Numbered from the stretch's first letter, positions 7,933 through 16,568 are shown. The stretch is DNA of 64,000 nt from Rhodospirillales bacterium CG15_BIG_FIL_POST_REV_8_21_14_020_66_15 (GCA_002781745.1 PFFW01000124.1:1-64000), one strand, 5' to 3'. Notes: generated by a model not told the origin, from the sequence alone. Numbers and translations: made by a program.

Positions 7933-9324
7933 TCACCCGTTCTGCCGTTCCGCCCAGGCTTCCGTCTTTTTCAATGCGGTATCGAAACGGCTCAGGATTT
8001 CATTGACATCGCCCGCCGTGGCGATCAGCGGAGGACAGAACGCGATCGAATCGCCGACGGCCCGCAGCACCAGCCCCTCTTCGTAGCAGAACTCCTGGCA
8101 TTTGGCGCCGATCGCCGTTTCCTTCGGCCAAGGGGCCTTGGCGTCCTTGTCCCGCACCAGTTCGATGGCGCCGATCAGGCCGATGCCGCGGACCTCGCCG
8201 ACCAGCGGGCGGTCCTTGAATGCGCGCAGGCCCTGCTGCAGGACCGGCGACACGCTCTGCACGTGGCCGACCATGTCGCGTTCCGCATAGATCGCAAGGG
8301 TCTCCAGCGCCACCGCCGCCGCCACCGGATGCCCGGCGTAGGTGGAGCCGTGGCCGAACACGCCGAAGGCCTCGCTCTGCCTGACCAGGTCGCGGTAGAT
8401 TTCCTCGCTGATCATCAGGGCGGACATGGGGATGTAGCCCGACGTCAGCGCCTTGGCCATGGTCACCATGTCCGACTTCATGCCGAAGGTGGTGGAGCCC
8501 CACATGTTGCCCGTACGCCCGAAGCCGCAGATCACTTCGTCGGCGATCAGCATGACGTCGTGGCGTTTCAGGACGGCCTGAATCTTCTCGAAATAACCCT
8601 TGGGTGGTACGATCACGCCGCCGGCGCCCATCACCGGTTCGGCATAGAACGCGGCGACCGTTTCCGGCCCTTCGGCCAGGATCAGTTTCTCCAAATTGTC
8701 GGCGCAGCGCGTGGCGAAGGCCTGCTCGTCCTCGCCGTCCTCGGCGAAGCGGTAGTGGTGCGGGCAATCCGTGTGCAGTACGCGAGCGATGGGCAGGTCG
8801 AAATCTCCGTGCAGGTGGGGCAGGCCGGTCAGGCTGGCGCCCGCCACGGTGACGCCGTGATAGCCCTTCTGGCGCGCGATCAGCTTTTTCTTCTCGGGTT
8901 TTCCGCGGGCGTTGTTCACGTACCACACCAGCTTGATGGACAAGTCGATGGCTTCCGAGCCCGAATTGGCGAACAGAACCTTGGACATGGGCACCGGGGC
9001 CAGTTCGAGGATTTTTTCCGCCAGATCGATGGTCACGTCCGGCGTCTTGTGGGCGAAGCCGTGATAATTGGGCAGGCGCGACAGCTCGCGCGTCGCGGCG
9101 TCGATCAGGCGCCGTTCGCTGAAGCCGAGCGACACCGCCCACAGGCCCGCCAGGCCCTCGATGTATTCCTTGCCCGCGTCGTCGTAGATGTGAATGCCGT
9201 TGCCGCGACTGACGATCTGCGGCCCCACCTTTTCGTGTTTCGCCAGGTTGGTGTAGCCGTGCACGTGGTAGGCGATGTCGCGGCTGGCGGGGGAATTGCC
9301 GGGGGCGGGGCGGGGTGCGGTCAT
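7933..9324 (-). CDS. Class-III (omega) aminotransferase, PLP-dependent
   Basis: This 463-residue protein has the full class-III fold. It has VLFANSGSEAIDLSIKL for cofactor phosphate, YHGVTVAG, the IADEVICGFGRTG segment that holds the PLP-contacting Asp, and TMAKALTSGYIPMSA with the Schiff-base Lys. The GNMWGS motif and the AYHVHGYTNL start place it with omega-aminotransferases that use pyruvate and amines, taurine or beta-alanine. The donor cannot be fixed from sequence. The ATG at 9324 begins the conserved N-terminus. Upstream, divergently, lies the universal stress gene. Confidence 0.88.
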   Translation of the reverse strand: MTAPRPAPGNSPASRDIAYHVHGYTNLAKHEKVGPQIVSRGNGIHIYDDAGKEYIEGLAGLWAVSLGFSERRLIDAATRELSRLPNYHGFAHKTPDVTIDLAEKILELAPVPMSKVLFANSGSEAIDLSIKLVWYVNNARGKPEKKKLIARQKGYHGVTVAGASLTGLPHLHGDFDLPIARVLHTDCPHHYRFAEDGEDEQAFATRCADNLEKLILAEGPETVAAFYAEPVMGAGGVIVPPKGYFEKIQAVLKRHDVMLIADEVICGFGRTGNMWGSTTFGMKSDMVTMAKALTSGYIPMSALMISEEIYRDLVRQSEAFGVFGHGSTYAGHPVAAAVALETLAIYAERDMVGHVQSVSPVLQQGLRAFKDRPLVGEVRGIGLIGAIELVRDKDAKAPWPKETAIGAKCQEFCYEEGLVLRAVGDSIAFCPPLIATAGDVNEILSRFDTALKKTEAWAERQNG

Positions 9325-9449
9325 GGCGGATGGCTCTCGTTTCAAATGGCCGTTCTCGGCGGCGTCGGGGGCCCGGACGCGGGCGCCGGGCAGTTTGGTC
9401 CAGGGGCGGGGCAAAGGGCAATGGCGTTGACGAAATTCTTTTGCGGCGC

Positions 9450-9491
9450 TTGACGCAAGTCATGTTCGGGACACGGTCGCCACGCTTTGAT
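9450..9491 (+). promoter_or_regulatory. FNR/FixK-type box and -10 element of the universal stress gene
   Basis: TTGACGCAAGTCAT (9450-9463) matches the FNR/FixK consensus TTGAY-N4-RTCAA at nine of ten defined bases. A -10-like TTTGAT lies at 9486-9491, predicting transcription from about 9498. That puts the box centre at -41.5, the position used by class II FNR/CRP activators. The stress-protein ATG is at 9525. The agreement of motif and spacing supports oxygen- or nitric-oxide-responsive control, but no experiment backs it. Confidence 0.55.
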
Positions 9492-9524
9492 GGCGGCATG
9501 CCATTGCACGAAGGGAGGAGCGCT

Positions 9525-10358
9525 ATGCCCCTGAAAGATATCTTGGTTCATGTGGAGTTGAACGCGGAATCGGACCGCCGCTTGAAGGCGGCGATGTCGC
9601 TGGCGCAAGCCCATGGTGCCCATATGGTCGGGCTTTACGTCGTTCCGCGTCCCTACATTCCGGCTTATGCCGAGGTGCAGATCAGCGCCGACGTCATGGA
9701 GGCCCAGCGCGAGGCGGCGAAGGAAGGAGCCGAGCGCGCCGAAACAGCGTTCAAGGCCGCGGCCGGCGGTTCCGGCCTGTCCGTGGAATGGCGCGCCCAG
9801 GAAGGGGACATGGGCCGGGTTCTCGCCTTCCATAGCCGCTACGCCGACCTGACCGTGGTCAGCCAGCCCAATCCCGATCACAGCCTGTTTCCCGGCGACC
9901 GCGACCTCCCGGACCGCCTGATCCTGACGGCGGGACGGCCGGTGCTGGTGCTGCCCTTTGAATACTCGGGCGATTTGGCGGGCAAGCGCATCCTGGTCGC
10001 CTGGGACGAGAGTCCCCTGGCGTCCCGCGCCGTCCACGATGCCCTGCCGCTCTTGCAATCGGCGGATAAGGTCGTCGTCATGGTCGCCAATCCGGCCCAG
10101 GTTCCCGATGAGAAACGCGTCCCGGGGGCCGACATCGCCGCCCACTTGGCCCGCCACGGGGTGACGGTGGAGGCCGACCACGTGACCTCGGACGAGGTCG
10201 ATGTCGGCAACCTTCTCTTGTCCCGCGCCGCCGACATGTCGGCGGACATGATGGTGATGGGGGGCTACGGTCACGCGCGCTGGTCCGAACTGATCCTGGG
10301 CGGCGTCACCAACGCGGTGCTGTCGAACCAGACCGTGCCGGTGGTGTTGTCCCACTGA
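9525..10358 (+). CDS. Universal stress protein with two UspA domains
   Basis: This 277-residue protein carries two Usp folds in tandem. The first begins KDILVHVELN (residue 4), the second KRILVAWDES (about residue 155). The second ends with GGYGHARWSELILGGVT, close to the ATP-binding G-2X-G-9X-G(S/T) signature; the first lacks a clear copy. Tandem Usps are common in alphaproteobacteria under stress or low oxygen. The ATG follows AAGGGAGGAGCGCT, a strong ribosome site. An FNR-type box upstream suggests anaerobic induction. Confidence 0.9.
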   Translation: MPLKDILVHVELNAESDRRLKAAMSLAQAHGAHMVGLYVVPRPYIPAYAEVQISADVMEAQREAAKEGAERAETAFKAAAGGSGLSVEWRAQEGDMGRVLAFHSRYADLTVVSQPNPDHSLFPGDRDLPDRLILTAGRPVLVLPFEYSGDLAGKRILVAWDESPLASRAVHDALPLLQSADKVVVMVANPAQVPDEKRVPGADIAAHLARHGVTVEADHVTSDEVDVGNLLLSRAADMSADMMVMGGYGHARWSELILGGVTNAVLSNQTVPVVLSH

Positions 10359-10366
10359 GGCGGGAA

Positions 10367-10401
10367 ACCGGGCGGCTGCAGGCTATGCAGCCCCCGCCGC
10401 C
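10367..10401 (+). terminator. GC-rich hairpin after the universal stress gene (possible terminator)
   Basis: GGCTGCA (10374-10380) pairs perfectly with TGCAGCC (10386-10392) around GGCTA. The flanks CGGGC and GCCCG extend it after a bulge. It sits 16 bases after the stop and directly before the FkbM gene. No T-run follows, so it may be a Rho-dependent end or an mRNA-stabilising stem. Confidence 0.35.
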
Positions 10402-10418
10402 CGTGCTATGCGGGCCGG

Positions 10419-11267
10419 ATGAACGTTTCACGCCCCTCGCTCTGCGATTTGGTGCCGGTCAAGGCGGTGATCGACGTTGTCGACATCGGCGCCAATCCCA
10501 TCGACGAAGAGCCGCCTTACAAGGTGCTGTTGGACGGCGGCCGGGCGCAGGTCACCGGATTCGAGCCCAATCCCGAGGCGCTTGCCCGCCTGAACGCCAT
10601 GAAAGGCGGGAACGAGACCTACCTGGCGGACGCGGTCTACGACGGCAGCGAGCAGGAATTGCGGGTTTGCGTTTCGCCGGGCATGACCTCGCTTCTTGAA
10701 CCCAATCGGGCAACGCTGTCCCTGTTTCACGGATTCCCCGTGTGGGGCGAGGTCGAGGCCCGGCGTCCCGTTCGGACCCGGCGGCTGGACGACATCGCCG
10801 AGATCACCAACATGGACTACCTGAAGATCGACATCCAGGGCGCGGAGCTTCAGGTGTTCCGCCACGGTGTCGCGCGATTGAAGGACTGCCTCGTCGTCCA
10901 TACGGAAGTTGAATTCCTGCCCCTGTACGAGGGACAGCCCCTGTTCTCGGACGTCGAAATTTTCCTGCGTGAACAAGGGTTCATGCTGCATACCATGAGC
11001 AACGTGAACAGGCGGGCAGTGCAGCCGATGATGATCGGCGGCGATCCGCGCCGGGGGTTGAACCAGCTTGTCTGGGCCGATGCCGTGTTCGTGCGCGATC
11101 TGACCAGGCTGGACGCGCTGTCACCGCGGCAATTGAAGAAACTGGCGCTGATCCTGCACGACGTTTACGCGTCTTATGACCTGGCCCTGTATGTCCTAAT
11201 GGCGCATGACGCCCGGCAGAAATCCAGGTTGGCGCTGCAATATGCGGAAAGAGTCGCGCGGATGTAA
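10419..11267 (+). CDS. FkbM-family SAM methyltransferase
   Basis: This 282-residue protein has the FkbM methyltransferase layout. The glycine-rich AdoMet motif reads VVDIGANPID, followed by GFEPNPEAL, with MDYLKIDIQGAELQVFRHG at motif IV and HTEVEFLPLYEGQPLFSDV further on. FkbM proteins methylate hydroxyls of sugars or secondary metabolites, often in surface polysaccharides. No glycan cluster is adjacent, so the acceptor is unknown. The ATG at 10419 directly precedes the conserved part; its ribosome site is weak. Confidence 0.85.
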   Translation: MNVSRPSLCDLVPVKAVIDVVDIGANPIDEEPPYKVLLDGGRAQVTGFEPNPEALARLNAMKGGNETYLADAVYDGSEQELRVCVSPGMTSLLEPNRATLSLFHGFPVWGEVEARRPVRTRRLDDIAEITNMDYLKIDIQGAELQVFRHGVARLKDCLVVHTEVEFLPLYEGQPLFSDVEIFLREQGFMLHTMSNVNRRAVQPMMIGGDPRRGLNQLVWADAVFVRDLTRLDALSPRQLKKLALILHDVYASYDLALYVLMAHDARQKSRLALQYAERVARM

Positions 11268-11282
11268 GGTCGATGGCGGGGC

Positions 11283-12188
11283 TCAGCCTTCGCCCGCGAT
11301 GAAGGCCTGCATGGCGTCCGCCACGTCCTCGGCATAGAGATCAAGGAAGAAGTGGTCGGCGCCGTCGATCACCTTGAACCGGACCCGCTCGCCGTCGGCC
11401 TTGCCGGCCATCTTCTCGGGCAGGTCGGCGACGACCGCGTCGTTCGATCCGGCCATGACCAGGGCGGGAACCTTGACCTCGCCCAGGATCGACGGCGTGT
11501 CGAAACGCGGGTCGGCGCGGTAGTAGCTTTCGAAGCTGGCAGCCGACACCTTGGCCGACGGGCAGTAGAGGAGGCCCGGCTTGGCGAGAAGGGCCGCGCC
11601 CTTGCCCGCCTTGACCAGGGCCGCCGCGGTCCGGAAATCCGGGGCCAGGGGACGGCCGTGCGCCTTCTCGAAGCCCTTGGCCGCCTTCGCGGCGTCCCAG
11701 GTCGCCGGAGCCAGCAGGACCAGTTTCTCGATCAGCGCGTGACCTCGCTCGGCCGCGAAGCGCGCCGACTGATTGCCGCCCCGCGAATGGCCGAACAGTA
11801 TGACCGGTCCGGCGCTCTGGCCCTTCAGCCATTCCAGCCAGGCGCCGATCTCGTCCAGTGCGTCCGTATGCTTGTGGATATGCGGCGTCTTGCAGTCGTA
11901 CATGCCGTGGCGGTCGTCGACGCCGAGCGACAGGTTGACGGCCAGCGTATTGAGCCCGCGGTCGTTGAGCACGCTGCGCAGCGTCTTCAGAGTCTCCATG
12001 TCGTTATGCGCCAGGGTACCGTGCACCATCAGCACCACGCCGTCCTTCAGGGTCTTGCCCGGCGCCAGGTCCAGATGCGCGTTGAGGGTCAGCGATCTCG
12101 GCTTGATACGCACCTCCCCGGCGACGGCGGGCAGGGCCGCGGCCAGGCAGGCGACCAGACATAGGGCGGAAAGGCGGAACAGGCGCAT
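11283..12188 (-). CDS. Secreted alpha/beta hydrolase
   Basis: A Sec signal peptide (MRLFRLSALCLVACLAAA, cut near residue 23) precedes an alpha/beta hydrolase fold. The nucleophile elbow is GHSRGG with Ser135, the oxyanion region is MVHGTLAHND, and the acid and His are in GSNDAVV and GADHFF. It is 301 residues long. Carboxylester or thioester hydrolysis in the periplasm is expected; the substrate is unknown. The ATG at 12188 starts the signal peptide. A perfect TATAAT on the minus strand (12257-12252) may be its -10. Confidence 0.82.
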   Translation of the reverse strand: MRLFRLSALCLVACLAAALPAVAGEVRIKPRSLTLNAHLDLAPGKTLKDGVVLMVHGTLAHNDMETLKTLRSVLNDRGLNTLAVNLSLGVDDRHGMYDCKTPHIHKHTDALDEIGAWLEWLKGQSAGPVILFGHSRGGNQSARFAAERGHALIEKLVLLAPATWDAAKAAKGFEKAHGRPLAPDFRTAAALVKAGKGAALLAKPGLLYCPSAKVSAASFESYYRADPRFDTPSILGEVKVPALVMAGSNDAVVADLPEKMAGKADGERVRFKVIDGADHFFLDLYAEDVADAMQAFIAGEG

Positions 12189-12251
12189 GGCGGACGTCTC
12201 CCGGAATTGGCAGTTTCCGGAGACTACGCCGCAGGGCACACATATTCAAAG

Positions 12252-12257
12252 ATTATA
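12252..12257 (-). promoter_or_regulatory. Candidate -10 element for the secreted hydrolase
   Basis: The minus strand reads TATAAT at 12257-12252, inside an AT-rich patch (12240-12266) of the divergent gap. It would start transcription about 55 bases before the hydrolase ATG. No good -35 was found 17 bases upstream, so the call is weak. Confidence 0.28.
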
Positions 12258-12327
12258 TATCGTTTTCGAAGGCCACCTGGGCGTCGCGCGCGATCATGCC
12301 TATGATCGGCCGGACGGAAAGGTGACG

Positions 12328-13251
12328 ATGGACGACCGCGCATTCCAGGCAAACCTGGCTGAAATCCGGGACGACCGCGCGTCGGGCGCGGGGGCGCTTG
12401 CCCGACGCTGCCTGGCGATCCTGGCGGCGAGCGCCGAGGCGGCGCCTGCGCGGAATGCCGAGTATCTTGGGGCCGTGTTGCGGGATCGCGCGGCGGCGCT
12501 GGCGGCAGCCCGGCCGTCCATGGCGCCCGTGCCCAATTTGATCAGGCGGTGGCGGGCGGCCCTGCCGCCGGCTGCGTCCGACCTGGAGGGCCTGCGCACC
12601 GCCGCTGCGGAGACGGCCCGGCGGGTCTCGCGTGACAGCGAGGCGGCGACCGCGCAGGCCGCCCGCCTGGCGGCAGGTCACTTGTACAAATCTCTGGCGG
12701 GCCATTCCGCGCCGGTGATCCTGACCCTGTCGTGGAGCGCGGTGGTCGCGCAGGCGCTTGCCGCCCTGGCGGTCAGCGATGCCGAGGTCCGGGTCGCTGA
12801 ATCGCGGCCGCTCAACGAAGGCGCCAGGCTGGCCGAATTCCTGGCGGGAGAAGGGCTCGCCGTGACGCTGATCACCGACGCGCAGATGGCCCAGGCGGCC
12901 GCGCGGGCGGCGCTCGGCATCTGCGGCGCCGATACGCTGCTGGCCGATGGCACGGTGGTCAACAAGACGGGCACCGCGCCGATGGCCCTGGCCCTCAAGG
13001 ACGCCGGACGGCCGCTGATCGCCGCGTGCGAAAGCTTCAAGCTGACGCCCGCGAGCGTGCCGCTGACTTTCGAGGAAATGGACGGAGCCGAACTGGGCTA
13101 CGGCGAGGGGCGTCCCTTCGCCGTGCGAAACGTCTATTTCGAAGCCGTGCCGCCGCGCCTGATCGATGCCTGGGTGACGGAGAACGGCGTTGCCCGTGCG
13201 CCGGACGATCTTACGCGCCTGAATCCGTTGCCGGCGCCAGTGCCGGATTAG
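12328..13251 (+). CDS. eIF2B alpha/beta/delta-like (ribose-1,5-bisphosphate isomerase family) protein lacking the catalytic Cys
   Basis: This 307-residue protein has the helical N-terminus and Rossmann-like C-terminus of the eIF2B/MtnA/R15P-isomerase superfamily. The signature GADTLLADGTVVNKTGT (residues 200-216) keeps the catalytic-type Asp and the Asn-Lys pair. The other active-site motif, normally with a Cys after ILTH, reads ILTLSWS (131-137), so the catalytic Cys is missing. It may bind a phosphosugar or nucleotide without isomerising it, or use another chemistry. A GTG at 12322 is an alternative start. Confidence 0.72.
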   Translation: MDDRAFQANLAEIRDDRASGAGALARRCLAILAASAEAAPARNAEYLGAVLRDRAAALAAARPSMAPVPNLIRRWRAALPPAASDLEGLRTAAAETARRVSRDSEAATAQAARLAAGHLYKSLAGHSAPVILTLSWSAVVAQALAALAVSDAEVRVAESRPLNEGARLAEFLAGEGLAVTLITDAQMAQAAARAALGICGADTLLADGTVVNKTGTAPMALALKDAGRPLIAACESFKLTPASVPLTFEEMDGAELGYGEGRPFAVRNVYFEAVPPRLIDAWVTENGVARAPDDLTRLNPLPAPVPD

Positions 13252-13400
13252 GGCCGGGACAAATACATTCAATAAATGCAAAATGTTTATGCCGATCCCG
13301 CTCCGCCGTTGATCGATGTCATGGCGGGTAAAGGCCTGGGCGCCGACATTGTCAGGCCTCCACCCTCGTGAAGTCAGCCCCCGACGACGGAGCGCATTCC
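13252..13400. other. Leader of the YeeE gene with an AT-rich patch
   Basis: This gap holds an AT-rich patch at 13260-13292 containing CATTCAATAAATG, a short inverted repeat, in GC-rich surroundings. It may be the promoter/operator of the sulfur importer. The repeat does not match the BigR/SqrR operator that I recall (ATTC-N8-GAAT), so no regulator is proposed. Confidence 0.3.
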
Positions 13401-14474
13401 ATGACCAACTGGCTTGCCAGCGACCTGATGACCGATGACCAGAAACTCGCCCTGGGCGGGTTCGTGGTCGGCCTGTTGTTCGGGTTTTGCGCCCAGAAAA
13501 GCCGGTTCTGCCTGCGCTCCGCCTGCCTGGAGTTCTGGCGGGGGGCGTTGGGCGAGAAGTTCGCGGTCTGGCTGCTGGTGTTCGGCGCGGCGCTTGCGGC
13601 CGTACAGGGCCTCATGCTGGCGGGGCTGCTGCCGGTCCAGGGCATCCGACAGCTGGAGACCCCGGGCACGCTCTCCGGTGCCGTCATCGGCGGCCTGATG
13701 TTCGGTGTCGGCATGATCCTGGCGCGCGGTTGCGCCAGCCGCGTCCTGGTGCTGTCGGGTACCGGCAACGTGCGCGCCCTGGTGACGGGGCTGGTCGTCA
13801 CCGTGGCCGCGCAGTCGAGCCTGTCCGGCATCCTGTCGCCGCTTCGGGCCAAGCTGTCGGCATTCTGGGTCGTCGCCCCCTTTGACCGCAACTTGATGCT
13901 GCACGTGCCCGACGGCACGGGCCTAGTCCTCGGCCTCGCCTTCGTGGCGGCCGCCCTGTGGTTCGCCCGGAAGAAGGGGGTCGGCGTGCTGGCCGGCCTG
14001 ACGGGGGCGGGGGTCGGGCTTTGCGTGGCGCTCGGCTGGGCCTTCACCTCGGCCCTGTCTCGGGTCTCGTTCGACATCGTGCCTGTGGGCAGCGTCACCT
14101 TCACCGGCCCGTCGGCGGATACCCTGATGGTGCTGATCGCCAGGCCGGTGCTGGAACTGAGCTTCGGCGTCGGATTGGTGCCGGGGGTGTTCCTCGGCTC
14201 CATGGCCTCGGCCGTGCTGTTCCGCGAATTCGAGGTGCAGACGTTCAACGGCGAGACGGGCACCGTGCGCTATCTGGCCGGCGCCGTGATGATGGGCTTC
14301 GGCGGCATGCTGGCGGGCGGCTGCGCCGTGGGCGCGGGCATCACCGGCGGCGCCGTACTGTCGCTCACCGCCTGGGTCGCCCTGTTCTGCATGTGGGTCG
14401 GCGCGGGCGCGGCCGCCCTGGTAGCGGAGCCGGGCTCCGTGACCTCCCTCGGCCGGGCGCGGTCCAACGGGTGA
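13401..14474 (+). CDS. YeeE/YedE-family sulfur-compound (thiosulfate) importer
   Basis: This 357-residue polytopic membrane protein has the duplicated YeeE/YedE (DUF395) pattern. FGFCAQKSRFCLRSAC near residues 28-42 holds Cys30, Cys37 and Cys42. GMILARGCASRVLVLSGTGN follows, and the second half repeats GGMLAGGCAVGAGITGG. In characterised TsuA proteins conserved cysteines pass thiosulfate across the membrane. The ATG at 13401 was preferred over a GTG at 13368. It converges on the ABC permease gene with only four bases between. Substrate could be thiosulfate or another sulfane-sulfur anion. Confidence 0.83.
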   Translation: MTNWLASDLMTDDQKLALGGFVVGLLFGFCAQKSRFCLRSACLEFWRGALGEKFAVWLLVFGAALAAVQGLMLAGLLPVQGIRQLETPGTLSGAVIGGLMFGVGMILARGCASRVLVLSGTGNVRALVTGLVVTVAAQSSLSGILSPLRAKLSAFWVVAPFDRNLMLHVPDGTGLVLGLAFVAAALWFARKKGVGVLAGLTGAGVGLCVALGWAFTSALSRVSFDIVPVGSVTFTGPSADTLMVLIARPVLELSFGVGLVPGVFLGSMASAVLFREFEVQTFNGETGTVRYLAGAVMMGFGGMLAGGCAVGAGITGGAVLSLTAWVALFCMWVGAGAAALVAEPGSVTSLGRARSNG

Positions 14475-14478
14475 GTGG

Positions 14479-15411
14479 TCAGCGCCGCCCGCGTTCCTGC
14501 GAGCGGGGGTCGAGAGCGTCCTGCAGGCCGTCGCCGACGAAGTTGAAGGCGATCACCGTGACGAAGATGGCGAGTCCGGGATAGACGGCCAGGGCCGGCG
14601 CGTCCCAGATCAGTTCCTGGGCGTTGGTCAGAAGGTTGCCCCAACTGGGCAGCGGCGGCTGGATGCCGAGCCCGAGGAAGCTGAGCACCGATTCCAGAAG
14701 GATCACGTTGCCCACGGACAGGGTCGTCGCGACGATGACGGGCGACGCCAGGTTGGGCAGGATGTGCACGGTCATGATGCGCAACGCCGAGGCCCCCTGC
14801 GCGCGGGCGGCCAGCACGAAGGGGCGTTCACGAAGGCTGAGGGTCGTCGCCCGCACCAGGCGCGCCACGGTGGTCCAGCCGACCAGCGCCACGATGACGA
14901 CGATGCGATACAGGCTGACGCCCTCCGATTGCGCTGTCTCGGCGGAAAATCCCAGCTTCTGCAGGTCGAGCGCCGCCAGCACGATCAGCAGCGGCAGCAG
15001 GGGCAGGGCGATCACCCCGTCGGTGACGCGCATGAAGACGGCATCCAGGCGTCCGCCGAAATAACCGGACGCAAGGCCGACCGCCGTGCCCAGAACCGCC
15101 GCCGTCAGGGCCGCGGCGATGCCGACGAACATCGACACCCGCCCGCCGTAGAGAAGGCGCACCAGAACGTCGCGCCCGGCCTCGTCCGTGCCCAAGGGAT
15201 GGTTCGGCCCCGGCGGCTGTAGCCGGTTGAACAGGTCGGCCGCGTTGGCGTCGACGCCCAGCCAGCCCTCGACGGTGGGCGCCAGAAGGCTCGCCGCCGC
15301 CAGGACCGCCAGCACCCCGGTGCTGACCAGGGCCAGGCGGTGGCGCAGGAACCGCCGCGTCACCAGGGCGAGGGGTGTCGAGGGGGCGGGCAAGGGACCG
15401 GCGCCGGTCAT
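14479..15411 (-). CDS. ABC transporter permease, dipeptide/oligopeptide type (DppC-like)
   Basis: This 310-residue inner-membrane permease has the DppC/OppC layout. A first membrane span lies near residues 25-45, then the PLGTDEAGRDVLVRLLYGGRVS segment, and later the ATPase-coupling loop ARAQGASALRIMTVHILPNL. The start ATG at 15411 overlaps the stop of the DppB-like gene by four bases, so the two are coupled. It would pair with that protein to import peptides, nickel or a related solute. No ATPase gene is next to it. Confidence 0.9.
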   Translation of the reverse strand: MTGAGPLPAPSTPLALVTRRFLRHRLALVSTGVLAVLAAASLLAPTVEGWLGVDANAADLFNRLQPPGPNHPLGTDEAGRDVLVRLLYGGRVSMFVGIAAALTAAVLGTAVGLASGYFGGRLDAVFMRVTDGVIALPLLPLLIVLAALDLQKLGFSAETAQSEGVSLYRIVVIVALVGWTTVARLVRATTLSLRERPFVLAARAQGASALRIMTVHILPNLASPVIVATTLSVGNVILLESVLSFLGLGIQPPLPSWGNLLTNAQELIWDAPALAVYPGLAIFVTVIAFNFVGDGLQDALDPRSQERGRR

Positions 15412-16373
15412 TGGATCTTGCCCTCGAAACCGATGCGGGGGTCGAGCCAGGCATAGGCCAGGTCGGCCAGGATGTTGCCCGCCAGGGTCACCAGGGTGGC
15501 CAGCAGCAGGCACACCAGGGCGAGGTTGAAGTCGTTGCCCATGACGGCGTCGAAGGTCAGCTTGCCCATGCCTGGATAGGCGAAGATGGTTTCCGTGATC
15601 AAGGCGCCCGAGAACAGGGTGCCGAAATCGAGGGCGATGATGGTCGTCACCGGGATCAGGGCGTTGCGCAACGCGTGGCCCAGCACGACCCGCCGTTCGG
15701 TAAGGCCCTTGGCGCGCGCGGTGCGGATGTAGTCCTGGCGCAGGGTTTCCAGCATGCTGGCCCGCATGTAGCGGGTATGGCCGCCGACGCTGGCCAGCGT
15801 CAGGCTCGTCGCCGGCAGGACCAGGTAAATCAGCTTGTCGGTCCAGGCGTCCCTGCCCGGTGTGCCGAGGCCGCCCGCCGGCAGCCAGCCCAGGATCACG
15901 GCGAACAGGATGATCAGCAGCAGGCCGAGCCAGAAGGACGGCACCGATATGCCCGCGAAGGCGAACAGGTTGACCGCGTAGTCGCGCGCCGAATAGGGCT
16001 TCACCGCGGCCCAGATGCCGAGCGGCAGGCCGACGCAGAGCGCCAACGTCAGGCTGATGCCGAGCAGCGCCAGGGTGTTGCCGAGGGCCGGCCCCAGGAT
16101 GTCGAACACGGGCTTGGCAAACAGGCGCGAGAAGCCGAAATCACCCTGCAAGGCGGCGAGCAGCCAGTTGCCGTAGCGCTCCGCCAGCGGGCGGTCGAGG
16201 CCATGGATCTCGCGCAGCTTGGCGATGTCGGCCGACGTCAGGTCCGGATCGGCCGAGATCATCATATCCACCGGGTCGCCCGGCATCAGGCCGATCAGCG
16301 CGAAGACGACGAAGGACATGACCGCCAGGACGACGGCCGACTGGATCAGGCGTTCACCGAGGAAGCGCAGCAT
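15408..16373 (-). CDS. ABC transporter permease, dipeptide/oligopeptide type (DppB-like)
   Basis: This 321-residue protein starts MLRFLGERLIQSAVVLAVMSFVVF, the usual first span of DppB/OppB permeases. It has the family GDPVDMM motif after it and the coupling loop TARAKGLTERRVVLGHALRN. Six spans are expected. It is coupled by an ATGA overlap to the DppC-like gene. The binding-protein gene that should precede it starts 2.2 kb upstream, because the DUF559/REP cassette is inserted between. Confidence 0.9.
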   Translation of the reverse strand: MLRFLGERLIQSAVVLAVMSFVVFALIGLMPGDPVDMMISADPDLTSADIAKLREIHGLDRPLAERYGNWLLAALQGDFGFSRLFAKPVFDILGPALGNTLALLGISLTLALCVGLPLGIWAAVKPYSARDYAVNLFAFAGISVPSFWLGLLLIILFAVILGWLPAGGLGTPGRDAWTDKLIYLVLPATSLTLASVGGHTRYMRASMLETLRQDYIRTARAKGLTERRVVLGHALRNALIPVTTIIALDFGTLFSGALITETIFAYPGMGKLTFDAVMGNDFNLALVCLLLATLVTLAGNILADLAYAWLDPRIGFEGKIQ

Positions 16374-16419
16374 GCGGGGAGCCTAATCCGGCAGGTGCCG
16401 GAGACGCCAGAGAAAGTGG

Positions 16420-16467
16420 CCCCCCCCTCACCCCGGCCCTCTCCCCCGCTTGCGCGGGGGAGAGGGA
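16420..16467 (+). repeat. REP-like palindromic repeat, left copy
   Basis: A CCCCTCACCCCGGCCCTC arm runs into a self-complementary CCCTCTCCCCC-GCTTGCGC-GGGGGAGAGGG hairpin. It is an inverted copy of the repeat at 16530-16568. This CTCACCC...CTCTCCCC type is widespread between genes in Proteobacteria and folds into a stable stem. A run of eight C begins at 16420. Confidence 0.8.
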
Positions 16468-16529
16468 GGCCCCTCTCGAAGTCCGCGATCTCTCACCATT
16501 GCAGCGCGCGTTGAAATGCGAAAAACCGT

Positions 16530-16568
16530 CCCCTCTCCCCCTTGGGGGAGAGGGCAGGGTGAGGGGGC
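16530..16568 (-). repeat. REP-like palindromic repeat, right copy (inverted)
   Basis: CCCTCTCCCCC-TT-GGGGGAGAGGG followed by CAGGGTGAGGGGG is the inverted counterpart of the left copy. The two enclose about 60 bases with no gene. Its end, GAGGGGG (16561-16567), lies seven bases before the DUF559 ATG and can serve as that gene's ribosome site. Confidence 0.8.

Noticed and set aside
7780-9453. 557-codon open frame on the plus strand
   Set aside because: It is antisense to the aminotransferase gene, whose motifs are intact; composition is typical of GC-rich shadow frames.
13260-13292. BigR/SqrR operator before the YeeE gene
   Set aside because: An AT-rich inverted repeat exists, but it does not match the ATTC-N8-GAAT pattern.
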